Below the pieces are notes generated by a model that saw only the letters and a list, made by a program, of their open reading frames with translations, ran no database searches and was not told the DNA's origin. From an uncultured Prevotellaceae bacterium (GTDB lineage Bacteria; Bacteroidota; Bacteroidia; Bacteroidales; Bacteroidaceae), in NCBI GenBank assembly GCA_902799905.1, contig CADCCB010000009.1, positions 1 to 64,000 on the forward strand: a stretch of DNA of 64,000 bases, in the 5' to 3' direction. Made by a program: the position numbers and the translations under genes. The first letter of the stretch is position 1. Each line of letters opens with the position of its first letter. Shown piece after piece: positions 1-7,366 of the stretch.

Positions 1-411
1 ACATTACTAGTTATCCACTGTTCGGCAGTGAGGCCCGACCAGACCTCGTCGGCGGAAGAGATCGACGGCTGGCACAGGAAGAAGGGATGGAAGGGTATAG
101 GCTATCACTACGTTGTCCGCCGTGACGGACAGATAGAGCCGGGACGCCCGGAGGAGATGGCCGGTGCCCACTGCGTGAACCACAACACCCACTCGATAGG
201 CATCTGCTACGAGGGCGGTCTGGACATCCGCGGCCAACCGGCCGACACGCGCACCGAGGCGCAGAAGGCGGCACTCCGCCGACTGCTGGAGGAACTGCAC
301 AGGGCATACCCCCGCGCCCTGATAGTGGGCCATCACGACCTGGATCCCCGCAAGCCGTGCCCCTGCTTCAGCCCCGTGACGGAATATGCAGACCTGAATC
401 TTACTAAATAG
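1..411 (+). CDS. N-acetylmuramoyl-L-alanine amidase, 5' end outside window
   Basis: Amidase_2 / T7-lysozyme-type enzyme that cuts the amide between MurNAc and the stem peptide of peptidoglycan. The reading frame is open from base 1 and reads LLVIHCSAVRPDQ, the usual first strand of the family, so the true start lies just upstream and the GTG at 28 is not the start. Zinc ligands are visible: His in VIHCS, His in VGHHDLD and Cys in the PCPCF stretch, matching the His/His/Cys set of T7 lysozyme. There is no signal peptide in the visible part. In Bacteroidales such short amidases often sit in prophages, conjugative elements or beside DNA-binding proteins. The next gene is convergent, so its partner would be off the left edge. 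Confidence 0.88.
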   Translation, partial: TLLVIHCSAVRPDQTSSAEEIDGWHRKKGWKGIGYHYVVRRDGQIEPGRPEEMAGAHCVNHNTHSIGICYEGGLDIRGQPADTRTEAQKAALRRLLEELHRAYPRALIVGHHDLDPRKPCPCFSPVTEYADLNLTK

Positions 412-422
412 AACCAAATGAA

Positions 423-470
423 TTGAGGATGCATCACGAAAAGATGCATCCTCAAAATGTTTAGCATTTT
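423..470 (+). terminator. Intrinsic terminator after the amidase
   Basis: Perfect 13-bp stem (423-435 with 443-455, arms TTGAGGATGCATC and its complement) around a 7-base loop. A second small hairpin follows (AAAATG/CATTTT, 454-470) and then T-rich sequence. It lies between two convergent genes and could serve both strands. Confidence 0.6.
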
Positions 471-499
471 CAAATTTTGTCTTTTTTTGTCACTTTTTG

Positions 500-1843
500 C
501 TATACCTCACTAACCACCTTGCCCGTCTTGTCGATTCTCCACCATTTCCCGTTGTCATCGCACACTAGCGCAAAGCCCTCAGAGAAAGTCCTAGCATTCT
601 CCCACTGGCAGGGAATCACCACCTTGCCCGTCTTGTCGATAAAGCCCCACTTCTCGTTGGCATCCTTCACTAGCGCTAAGCCCTCAGAGAAATTCCAAGC
701 ATCCTTCCACTGGCAGGGAATTACCACCTTGCCCGTCTTGTCGATATAGCCCCACTTACCGCTGGCATCCTGCACTCGTGCCAAGCCCTCAGAGAAAGAG
801 CAAGCATTCTCCCACTGGCAGGGAATTACCACCTTGCCCGTCTTGTCGATAAAGCCCCACTTACCGCTGGCATCCCGCACTGCCGCCAAGCCCTCAGAGA
901 AAGTCCTAGTATCCTTCCACTGGCAGGGAATCACTACCTTACCGATTTTATCAGCAAAGCCATATTTCCCATTATTTTTGATTGGGGTAAGTTTCAATTT
1001 CTCAAGAGCTTCCAATCGTTTTTGTTTCTCCTCCTCAGCCTTCCTTTTCTTTTCTTCCTCCGCCTTGCGTATCTCTTCCTCCGCCTTGCGCCTTGCTTCC
1101 TCTTCTGCTTTACGTCTTGCTTCTTCTTCTGCTGCTGCTTTGCGCTTGGCTACCAATTCCTCAATATGAGTCTTCAGCGCCATTTCAATGAAGTCACAGG
1201 AAATGCCGGGGGCCAGCGAATACACCATCGAATTCTTTACCTCTGGCTCCTGCGTGGAGATGAAATCCAGTTTGTACTTGCCCGGACTCAGGTGAATCAC
1301 ATTATCCTCACCCGCTTTCAAATGCCGAATGAACGTCTTGAAGCGGAAAAGGTCGCAATCCGCATCTACATCGATATGAATCTCTATGCCCGAGGTGGTT
1401 TCCTCGCGGTGCACGTAGGGCGCAATGCGGTCGCGCATCAATTGCTCCATCGACGCCTTGAACAGCGTTTTCATCTGTATCTCAGAGAATTGATGCTGTC
1501 CCACGGCACGGCGCAACTCCTCAGGCAACGACGCTGGCAGCCCCTCGAACGTGTCGTCGATGGTCACCGGCACGATATGGCAGCCGCACTTCACGGCCTG
1601 CAAGATCTCCTGCCGCACCCAGTCATTCTCGTTCACGCAGCGGTCCAGCGCACCCCGCGAGAGGATGAGCAGGAACACGGGCGACTCGCTGATGGCATCG
1701 ATGATGCGCTGGTCAAACACCCCGTCTTTCAACTCGTCGAAGTCCAGGAACACGCGGTACTGCTTCTCCAGCGCCTGTTGGATGGTGCGGGCATACTTGT
1801 CACCGCCCTCGCGTCGGTAACTGATGAAAACATCATATTTCAT
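500..1843 (-). CDS. TIR domain - coiled coil - WG repeat protein
   Basis: 447 residues with three parts. Residues 1-145 are a TIR domain starting DVFISYRR. It carries LSRGALDRC and then W75-x3-E79; Glu79 falls where the NADase catalytic Glu of SARM1 and bacterial TIR effectors lies, and the flanking HIVPVTID also resembles SARM1. Residues about 230-285 are a charged Ala/Glu/Lys/Arg-rich coiled coil (repeated AEEEARRK). Residues about 288-447 are WG-type repeats of 35 residues (GKWGFIDKTGKVVIPCQW). There is no signal peptide or membrane segment, so it is likely cytoplasmic. TIR NADases are used in anti-phage immunity and other signalling; a role here is inferred. No cyclic-nucleotide synthase or Argonaute partner is visible nearby. 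The TIR call is firm; catalysis is unproven. Confidence 0.88.
   Translation of the reverse strand: MKYDVFISYRREGGDKYARTIQQALEKQYRVFLDFDELKDGVFDQRIIDAISESPVFLLILSRGALDRCVNENDWVRQEILQAVKCGCHIVPVTIDDTFEGLPASLPEELRRAVGQHQFSEIQMKTLFKASMEQLMRDRIAPYVHREETTSGIEIHIDVDADCDLFRFKTFIRHLKAGEDNVIHLSPGKYKLDFISTQEPEVKNSMVYSLAPGISCDFIEMALKTHIEELVAKRKAAAEEEARRKAEEEARRKAEEEIRKAEEEKKRKAEEEKQKRLEALEKLKLTPIKNNGKYGFADKIGKVVIPCQWKDTRTFSEGLAAVRDASGKWGFIDKTGKVVIPCQWENACSFSEGLARVQDASGKWGYIDKTGKVVIPCQWKDAWNFSEGLALVKDANEKWGFIDKTGKVVIPCQWENARTFSEGFALVCDDNGKWWRIDKTGKVVSEV
513..990 (-). repeat. 105-bp tandem repeats coding WG repeats
   Basis: The core ACCACCTTGCCCGTCTTGTC (plus-strand view) recurs at 513, 618, 723 and 828, with a diverged copy at 933. 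The period is exactly 105 bp, or 35 codons. Near identity between copies suggests recent duplication or gene conversion. These are in-frame protein repeats, not a CRISPR array. Confidence 0.9.
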
Positions 1844-1878
1844 ATCATTCCGTAGATTAAATTATTGGTTTTCGCCCG

Positions 1879-1909
1879 CAAATATACGACTTTTTCCTAT
1901 ATGTGCAAA
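1879..1909 (-). promoter_or_regulatory. Promoter of the TIR gene
   Basis: On the minus strand there is a TATATTTG -7 box (1879-1886) and a TTTG -33 box (1906-1909) with 19 bases between them. This is the Bacteroidetes primary-sigma pattern, about 30 bases before the start codon. Confidence 0.65.
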
Positions 1910-2135
1910 ATAAAAGGCTGAAATTCATCAGCCGCTAAGGAAATTCTTGGCGTTAACGTGGGGGGATATATCGGCGAGAGTACCAGGAGTGATATTGCCC
2001 TAAGAAGACAGAGGAAACAGGTCAGCAGATCGCCAAAACATCAGAACGATTCTGCGACCACAGAATCCTGACCATGACGTGATAGAACTGGCGACGGACA
2101 AAGCGTACAGAACGGTGTGGGGGGACAGTAAAGAG
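1910..2135. other. Short intergenic stretch, nothing recognised
   Basis: Base composition here is closer to the core genome than the AT-rich gene on its right. Two overlapping plus-strand frames stay open without a start codon (about 1930-2090 and about 2065-2190). They may be remnants of a decayed gene, but I recognise no family. Confidence 0.3.
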
Positions 2136-2927
2136 TTAATCCTTATTATTTGTCTCGCTACTATTTGTCTCGCTACTATTTGTCTCGCTACTATTTGTCT
2201 CACTATTATTTTCTTCTGTTCTTTTTTTTAATAATGATAACATCGTTCGGGTGGCGTAGGCATATGAATCAGCATTGGTATCACCAAAAACTTCTGCTCG
2301 TTCAAAATAGTATAAGGCTTTTTCAAGGCGTTCCGTTTTTTTACTATTTTTGTCTGTGAAATAGAACAAACCGATTTTAACAAGTATCTGCGAATGATAT
2401 TTTGATAATGTATCATTTTTTATTATGTCAGGATGTTTCTGGATAACAGAATCTGCAGATATAAAGTGATGAATGGCTTGTAAACTGTCTTTGTTTTGCA
2501 GACATTTCGTTCCTTTAGTAAGATATTTTATATATTCATTTAGATATTCAAATTGTTTCCCATTAAGTTCTGTCTTTGATATTATAGAATCTGAACTTTT
2601 CTTTAAAAGGTCCATAAGCATCCTCTGCTTCTTCTCTATTTCAATTTGTGAGGTTAGAGGAAGAATTGCAGTCCCCTTCAAAGTGGTGTCATTCTTGTAC
2701 ATTTGACGAAAGTCGTTACTGAGGATATCGTTCTGATTTAAGAATCCATCTATTATCGCCTTTCCGACAGCCGCTTTTACGGCATTCTTTTCCATTGCTG
2801 TTTTAATGGCAGTTTTGCCAATTTGACTAACTTGACCATAACTGCATGTAATAAATCCGCCTATAATCAAAAAAAACATACAGGACAGGACTGTACCTAT
2901 GATCTGATTTCGTTTGTCTTCGTACAT
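2136..2927 (-). CDS. Unknown protein with N-terminal membrane segment and SETNS repeats
   Basis: 263 residues, not recognised. Residues about 8-30 form one hydrophobic segment (IIGTVLSCMFFLIIGGF) that could be an anchor or uncleaved signal. The middle (about 140-235) is helical with alternating Leu/Tyr/Ala, compatible with a TPR-like fold (SLQAIHHFISAD, KALYYFERAEVFGDTNADSY). The tail is SETNS repeated, hydrophilic and low-complexity. The gene is clearly AT-rich compared with dapA or rho, which suggests horizontal acquisition. It follows the CAP gene on the same strand with a 20-base gap and probably shares its promoter. A periplasm-facing role beside the secreted CAP protein is only an inference. 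Confidence 0.7.
   Translation of the reverse strand: MYEDKRNQIIGTVLSCMFFLIIGGFITCSYGQVSQIGKTAIKTAMEKNAVKAAVGKAIIDGFLNQNDILSNDFRQMYKNDTTLKGTAILPLTSQIEIEKKQRMLMDLLKKSSDSIISKTELNGKQFEYLNEYIKYLTKGTKCLQNKDSLQAIHHFISADSVIQKHPDIIKNDTLSKYHSQILVKIGLFYFTDKNSKKTERLEKALYYFERAEVFGDTNADSYAYATRTMLSLLKKRTEENNSETNSSETNSSETNSSETNNKD
2146..2205 (-). repeat. 15-bp minisatellite, four copies
   Basis: Four tandem copies of CTATTTGTCTCGCTA, the first and last each with one change, encode the repeated five-residue SETNS tail of the overlapping gene. Copy number could vary by slippage without breaking the frame. Confidence 0.9.
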
Positions 2928-2947
2928 AATATCACGTTTTAATATGA

Positions 2948-3520
2948 TTAATATTTATGCTTCGCAATCAGTATGCTCCAGTAATGAACAAACTTAGAAT
3001 TAGGGTTCTGTGCATGTCCAATGCCGATGTCATAGCAATCGGCCCAGAACGGATCGATGCCAAGCAAGTGGTTACGATGTCCAAGAGATGGTGTGCCCTC
3101 GTCAACGATTAGCATATTAATTACTGATTCTCCAGTATTAATGAAGGTGCCACATCCAAGACTTTCAAAGAAATTATCAGTTCGGGATTCATACCATTCT
3201 TTAGGCAATTCATATCCTGCTAAATGGATTTTTATATTCATACCATTTCCTTCTGGATCAACATGAGCAAAATAATTCCGGTTAGCCATGTCCTCTGCTT
3301 TAGCCTGTGCAGCCTTTATCAAAGCCTCATTCCAATGTAGGGCAGGACGAGGTTCAACGTATCCGAGATCAACTCCGATCTTTGCAGAATAGGCAGAAGG
3401 ATTTTGGCGTACAGCATTCAAGTAAGTAAATGCGTTTAGAACACATTCTTCTATCTCAATTTGTGCATGTCCAACTACCGCATACACAAGAGACAACATA
3501 ATTAGAATACTTTTTTTCAT
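2948..3520 (-). CDS. Secreted CAP (SCP/PR-1) domain protein
   Basis: 190 residues. Residues 1-19 are a signal peptide (MKKSILIMLSLVYAVVGHAQ), so it is exported. The rest is a CAP domain: LNAVRQNPSAYS opens it, then PALHWNEALIKAAQAKAEDM, a His in YFAHVDPEG, the second His in GHRNHLLG and a closing YWSILIA strand. These are the conserved pocket His residues and helices of the CAP family (PF00188). Bacterial CAP proteins have varied, mostly unproven roles at the cell surface. AT-rich like the gene that follows it on the same strand (20-base gap), with which it probably forms an operon. Confidence in the fold is high; no activity can be assigned. Confidence 0.88.
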   Translation of the reverse strand: MKKSILIMLSLVYAVVGHAQIEIEECVLNAFTYLNAVRQNPSAYSAKIGVDLGYVEPRPALHWNEALIKAAQAKAEDMANRNYFAHVDPEGNGMNIKIHLAGYELPKEWYESRTDNFFESLGCGTFINTGESVINMLIVDEGTPSLGHRNHLLGIDPFWADCYDIGIGHAQNPNSKFVHYWSILIAKHKY

Positions 3521-3618
3521 AACTGTATCTTTTTAATTTAGTACAACGTGATCATGATAGATAATGTCTTTGTCATATCTTTGAAGGGTCTTGAATGTAT
3601 TGATCTTAATAATTGGTG

Positions 3619-3650
3619 CAAATATACAAAAAATATTTTATATGAACAAA
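3619..3650 (-). promoter_or_regulatory. Promoter of the CAP operon
   Basis: Minus-strand TATATTTG (3619-3626) and TTTG (3647-3650) with 20 bases between. It implies a leader of about 90-100 bases before the CAP start. The rest of 3521-3713 is AT-rich and without a gene. Confidence 0.6.
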
Positions 3651-3713
3651 AATTTATAATGATAATCTCCACTCGATAAATAAAAGTGGATTTCCTACAA
3701 AGAAAAATGTACT

Positions 3714-3913
3714 TTCCTTTGGTTTTTTCCTCGCTTATTCGTACCACTGGCTTCGCCGAAGGTACTGTCGCTCGAAAGAATAAATCAAAAAAAATCTTTT
3801 TTTATTTGTTTCTTTCCTCGCTTATTCGTACCTTTGAGACGATGCTCTAATGTACTCTCGCTCGAAAAAACACAAAATTCCTTTGGTTTTTTCCTCGCTT
3901 ATTCGTACCTTTG
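3714..3913 (+). repeat. Tandem promoter-like repeats upstream of dapA
   Basis: The 17-base CCTCGCTTATTCGTACC occurs at 3729-3745, 3816-3832 and 3893-3909. After the first two copies comes TACTSTCGCTCGAAA (3763-3777, 3853-3867). Each copy sits exactly 20 bases after a TTTG. The -7 box is TACCACTG (weak) in copy 1 and a consensus TACCTTTG in copies 2 and 3. Confidence 0.8.
3882..3913 (+). promoter_or_regulatory. dapA promoter
   Basis: TTTG at 3882-3885, a 20-base spacer and TACCTTTG at 3906-3913. Transcription should begin around 3920, which rules out a dapA start before that and supports ATG 3938. Confidence 0.7.
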
Positions 3914-3937
3914 CAACCGAAATTGAGCAACCCTCTT

Positions 3938-4825
3938 ATGGTATATAACATTTTCAAAGGACTGGGCATCGCCCTGGTAACCCCTTTCAAGCAAGACGGA
4001 TCCGTTGATTACGAGGCACTTCTGCGACTGGTAGACTATCAACTGGACAATGGTGCCGACTTCTTCTGTATCCTCGCCACGACTGGCGAGACACCCACGC
4101 TGACGGCCGACGAGAAAGCACGTATCAAACAACTGGTAGTGGACAAGGTGCAGGCGCGCGTACCCATCCTGATGGGCTGCGGCGGCAACAACACGGCTGC
4201 TGTGGTGGAGGAACTGAAAAACGGTGACTTCAAGGGCATCGACGGCATATTGAGCGTCTGTCCATACTACAACAAGCCTTCGCAGGAGGGACTTTACCAG
4301 CACTTCAAGGCCATCGCAGCCGCCACGTCGCTGCCTGTGGTACTGTACAACGTGCCTGGGCGCACGGGGGTGAACCTGAAGGCTGAGACCACCGTCCGTC
4401 TGGCTCGCGACTGTGAGAACATCGTGGCCATCAAGGAGGCCAGCGGTAACCTGGAGCAGGTGGACGAGATCATCAAGAACAAGCCGGAGGACTTTGACGT
4501 CATCTCAGGCGACGACTCGCTGACGTTCCCGATGGTGTCGTGTGGTGCCGTGGGTGTCATCTCCGTCATCGGCAACGCGCTGCCCAAGGAGTTCTCGAAG
4601 ATGATCCGGTTGCAGATGCGTGGCGAGTATGATCCTGCCCGCAAGATTCACCACCGCTTCACCGACCTCTTCTCGCTGTTGTTCGTCGACGGCAACCCTG
4701 CCGGAGTGAAGGCGATGCTCCACGAGATGGGCTTCATTGAGAACGTGCTGCGTCTGCCGCTGGTGCCCACCCGCATCTCCACGCTGCAACGCATGAGTGA
4801 GTTGTTGAGGGACTTGAAGATATAA
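3938..4825 (+). CDS. dapA: 4-hydroxy-tetrahydrodipicolinate synthase
   Basis: 295 residues, normal for DapA. It condenses pyruvate with aspartate semialdehyde, the first committed step of the diaminopimelate/lysine branch in the cytoplasm. The TIM barrel shows the family residues: Thr48/Thr49 in ILATTGETPTL, Tyr137 in VVLYNVPGRTGVN and the Schiff-base Lys166 in NIVAIKEASGN. The start is set at ATG 3938 because the promoter -7 box ends at 3913; in-frame TTG codons further up lie inside the promoter. It is monocistronic, ending at a strong hairpin shared with the convergent gene. Confidence 0.97.
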   Translation: MVYNIFKGLGIALVTPFKQDGSVDYEALLRLVDYQLDNGADFFCILATTGETPTLTADEKARIKQLVVDKVQARVPILMGCGGNNTAAVVEELKNGDFKGIDGILSVCPYYNKPSQEGLYQHFKAIAAATSLPVVLYNVPGRTGVNLKAETTVRLARDCENIVAIKEASGNLEQVDEIIKNKPEDFDVISGDDSLTFPMVSCGAVGVISVIGNALPKEFSKMIRLQMRGEYDPARKIHHRFTDLFSLLFVDGNPAGVKAMLHEMGFIENVLRLPLVPTRISTLQRMSELLRDLKI

Positions 4826-4827
4826 TG

Positions 4828-4860
4828 AAGAAGGGGAGCGTCAAACTCCCCTTCTTTTAT
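4828..4860. terminator. Bidirectional terminator between dapA and the next gene
   Basis: 11-bp perfect stem (4828-4838 with 4846-4856, AAGAAGGGGAG) with a 7-base loop, followed on the plus strand by TTATTT. It overlaps the stop codon of the convergent gene, so both transcripts end here. Confidence 0.85.
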
Positions 4861-5345
4861 TTCAGTTTCTTCATCGCCGCCTCTGCCGCGAGGATGGCGC
4901 GTCGCCAATCGGTGTCGAGCGAGAAGCGCGTGACGCTCTTGCCGTCGATGAAATAGGCGAGGGTGACCTCCTCGTCGCTGTCGTTGAAGAGCGGGTTGGA
5001 GTAACTGGCATCCATGTAGGCGCTGATCACCTTGGTCTGATAGGCGGCAGGCTGCTGGCTGCAACTCACCAGGTCACGGGTATAGTTGTTGATGAAATTG
5101 TGGAGCGAGATAGCCATATTGTCAAGTAGAACGGCACTTGAGTCGGGCATCTGCTCGCGCATCTTCATGGCCATGTAGTTCAGCGCATCCACCTTGAACT
5201 TGTTGATGTTCTTCACGATAGGGGCGCTGTTGGGATCGTCCACTTTTTCCTGAGCCATTTTCTTCACTTCCGTGTAGATTTCCTGTGCGAATACGGTGTT
5301 CACCGTAGCCAGCAGGAGTAGTGTTGTGATGATGATTTTCTTCAT
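4857..5345 (-). CDS. Secreted protein of unknown function
   Basis: 162 residues. The first 20 (MKKIIITTLLLLATVNTVFA, ending VFAQ) are a clear Sec signal peptide. The mature part is mainly helical, without metal-binding or catalytic motifs that I recognise. Visible patches are KVDALNYMAMKMREQMPDSS and a closing DTDWRRAILAAEAAMKKLK. It lies 12 bases after the ABC ATPase gene, so it is probably the last gene of the ruvC transcript, though that linkage may have no functional meaning. Likely a Bacteroidales-restricted periplasmic protein. Confidence 0.75.
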   Translation of the reverse strand: MKKIIITTLLLLATVNTVFAQEIYTEVKKMAQEKVDDPNSAPIVKNINKFKVDALNYMAMKMREQMPDSSAVLLDNMAISLHNFINNYTRDLVSCSQQPAAYQTKVISAYMDASYSNPLFNDSDEEVTLAYFIDGKSVTRFSLDTDWRRAILAAEAAMKKLK

Positions 5346-5357
5346 GTTGATGATGGT

Positions 5358-6671
5358 TTATTGTTGTTTTGTGAGATATTTCTGATGGGTGATGCACGAC
5401 GGGAGTTCCGACGGGTAGTGGGTCACCATGATGAGGGTCTTGTTGGTGCGCAGGCAGAAGGTGTCGATGATGTCCTTCACCAGTTGCTGCTGATGGGCAT
5501 CGAGGCCGTGCATGGGCTCGTCGAGGATGAGCAGTTCGGGGTCTTTGACAAAGGCCCGTGCCAGCAGCACCAGGCGTTGCTCGCCGCTCGAGACAGCCAA
5601 GAATGAGCGGTCGGCCAGATGGTCGATGCCGAAGAGCCACATCCACCAGCGGCACAACTGCTTCTCGGCTTCGCTGGCGCGCGTGTAGAGACCAATGGTG
5701 TCCTTGAGGCCGCTGGCCACAATCTGCAGGCAGGGCAGGTTGCGCTGGTAGGAACGGTGCATCTCGGGCGACACATAGCCGATGTGCTTCTTGATGTCCC
5801 AGATGCTCTCGCCCGATCCGCGCTGGTGTCCGAAGAGCGTGATGTCACAGGCATAGGCCTGCGGGTTGTCGGCACAGATGAGTGAGAGGAGCGTGGACTT
5901 GCCGCTGCCATTTTGTCCTGACAGCGCCCATCGCTCGCCGTTACGGATGCTCCAGTCCAGCGCCCTCAGGATGGTGCGCTCGCCATAGCGGATGCTGACC
6001 TGACGGAGATCGGCCACAACGTCGGCATGATAGTCGTCGGCATGTACTGGCAGCCGTAGCAGGGCCTCGCGCTTCTCGGAGGAGAGTGGGGCAGGGGTGC
6101 TTCGGAAAAGCGCCTCGTCGGTCATCCAGATGAAGTCGGTGACATAGTCGGGCACCTCCTCACCACGTGTCAGCACGAGGTAGAGGGTCATCTGCTGCTC
6201 GCAGGCCAGCCGGTGGAGCAGGTCCTTCAGTTGCTGGCGCGTCTCAGCATCCAGTCCGATGAACGGATTGTCGAGAATCAGTATGCGCGGACCACTCATC
6301 AGCGTCTTGATGAGTTGAAGTTTGCGCAGTTCGCCACTGGACAGCGTGATGACATACTTGTCCAGCAGCGGCATCATGTCGAAGAGGGCATAGAGGTGGC
6401 GTTGCAGTTCGCGCCGCTCCTCATTATCCGGTCCCGTAAGCAGGAACGAATGTTCCAGGGCGCTGCCGGCCGTAGGCGTCTCGGCATCGATGTCGTGCTG
6501 GTTCCAGCGCAGTTGCAGATAGTAGGCCCTGTCGGTAGCGGCGCCATAGGAGTCGCTGAAGGCGATGTAGCGCACGCTATCGCTGGCCAACTGCTTGCGC
6601 AGCCTGTCAACGTAGAGGGTCTTCCCGCTGGCGTTCTGTCCGACGATGGCTATGACTTGTGGTTTTTCCAT
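5358..6671 (-). CDS. Tandem ABC ATPase, ModF-like
   Basis: 437 residues with two nucleotide-binding domains in one chain and no membrane domain. Domain 1: Walker A GQNASGKT (11-18), signature LSSGELRK (110-117), Walker [12 protein letters not shown] (131-141). Domain 2: Walker A GQNGSGKS (252-259), signature VSSGEQRL, Walker [13 protein letters not shown]. The layout matches E. coli ModF/PhrA-type proteins rather than a translation factor of the ABC-F group. Domain 1 has Asn135 where the catalytic Glu is expected, so that site may bind but hydrolyse ATP poorly. It overlaps the ruvC end by 22 bases and is co-transcribed with it. No permease gene is nearby, so the substrate or target is unknown. 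Confidence 0.85.
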   Translation of the reverse strand: MEKPQVIAIVGQNASGKTLYVDRLRKQLASDSVRYIAFSDSYGAATDRAYYLQLRWNQHDIDAETPTAGSALEHSFLLTGPDNEERRELQRHLYALFDMMPLLDKYVITLSSGELRKLQLIKTLMSGPRILILDNPFIGLDAETRQQLKDLLHRLACEQQMTLYLVLTRGEEVPDYVTDFIWMTDEALFRSTPAPLSSEKREALLRLPVHADDYHADVVADLRQVSIRYGERTILRALDWSIRNGERWALSGQNGSGKSTLLSLICADNPQAYACDITLFGHQRGSGESIWDIKKHIGYVSPEMHRSYQRNLPCLQIVASGLKDTIGLYTRASEAEKQLCRWWMWLFGIDHLADRSFLAVSSGEQRLVLLARAFVKDPELLILDEPMHGLDAHQQQLVKDIIDTFCLRTNKTLIMVTHYPSELPSCITHQKYLTKQQ

Positions 6672-7219
6672 ACCTTATCCTGATTCTTGTTGACAAAATC
6701 CTTCCAACCCTTGTAGTGGGGAGCACCACTCTCAGGCCGTCCCATCTGCAGGAAGTGACAGTAGGCAGCAGCAAGGGCATCGGTGGCATCCATGAAACGT
6801 CCCATCTCGTCGTTGGGGATATGCAACAGGCGCTGCAGCATGCCAGCCACCTGCTCCTTCGAGGCCGAGCCGTTGCCCGTGAGCGCCATCTTGATCTTCA
6901 TGGGGGCATACTCGTGGATGGGCACGCTACGCTCGATAGCGGCAGCAATGGCCACTCCCTGGGCACGTCCCAATTTGAGCATCGACTGCACATTCTTGCC
7001 GAAGAAGGGAGCCTCGATAGCCAATTCGTCGGGCAGGTAGGAATCGATGATGCCAGTCACCCGCTCGAAAATATGACCCAACTTCAGATAGGCATCAGGA
7101 AACTTCCTCAGATCGATGATGCCCATCGTCACCATGTGCGCCTTTCCGTCGGTCACTTCCAGCACGCCATAGCCCATAATGTTCGTTCCAGGGTCAATGC
7201 CCATGATTATCTTGTCCAT
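6650..7219 (-). CDS. ruvC: Holliday junction endonuclease RuvC
   Basis: 189 residues. It resolves Holliday junctions by paired nicking with RuvAB during recombination repair. The four acidic residues of the active site are visible: Asp9 in MGIDPGT, Glu69 in LAIEAPFFG, and Asp144 and Asp147 in [11 protein letters not shown]. The start is ATG 7219; an in-frame TTG at 7231 overlaps the -7 box and cannot be used. The -7 box ends only 9 bases before ATG 7219, so the message is close to leaderless. It overlaps the next gene by 22 bases. RuvAB is not in this window. Confidence 0.96.
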   Translation of the reverse strand: MDKIIMGIDPGTNIMGYGVLEVTDGKAHMVTMGIIDLRKFPDAYLKLGHIFERVTGIIDSYLPDELAIEAPFFGKNVQSMLKLGRAQGVAIAAAIERSVPIHEYAPMKIKMALTGNGSASKEQVAGMLQRLLHIPNDEMGRFMDATDALAAAYCHFLQMGRPESGAPHYKGWKDFVNKNQDKVWKNHKS

Positions 7220-7228
7220 TTCTGCGTG

Positions 7229-7236
7229 CAAAGGTA
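7229..7236 (-). promoter_or_regulatory. -7 box of ruvC
   Basis: TACCTTTG on the minus strand, 9 bases before the ruvC ATG. No clean -33 TTTG at the usual distance. Confidence 0.5.
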
Positions 7237-7307
7237 ATCATTTTTCTTCTTACAAGAACATGAATAGGCGAATATTTGCGCTGTCAAAGAAAAATTTCAC
7301 CCTAAGA

Positions 7308-7340
7308 TTTGGCTGTTACAAATAAATAATGTATCTTTGC
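7308..7340 (+). promoter_or_regulatory. Promoter of the histidine kinase gene
   Basis: TTTG near 7308-7311 and TATCTTTG near 7333-7340 with a spacer of about 20-21 bases. It makes the TTG codon inside the -7 box unusable as a start and points to the ATG near 7367. Confidence 0.6.
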
Positions 7341-7366
7341 CCTTCGAAATAAATCAATACAACAAA

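Noticed and set aside
500..1000. Possible CRISPR array because of regular direct repeats
   Set aside because: The repeats are 105 bp, without unique spacers, and stay in frame as WG protein repeats.
1930..2135. Decayed gene fragment between the TIR gene and the AT-rich gene
   Set aside because: Two open frames exist but neither gives a recognisable protein segment, so it is listed only as an intergenic stretch.
3911..3937. Upstream in-frame start for dapA
   Set aside because: It lies within or directly at the -7 box, so it is not part of the transcript.
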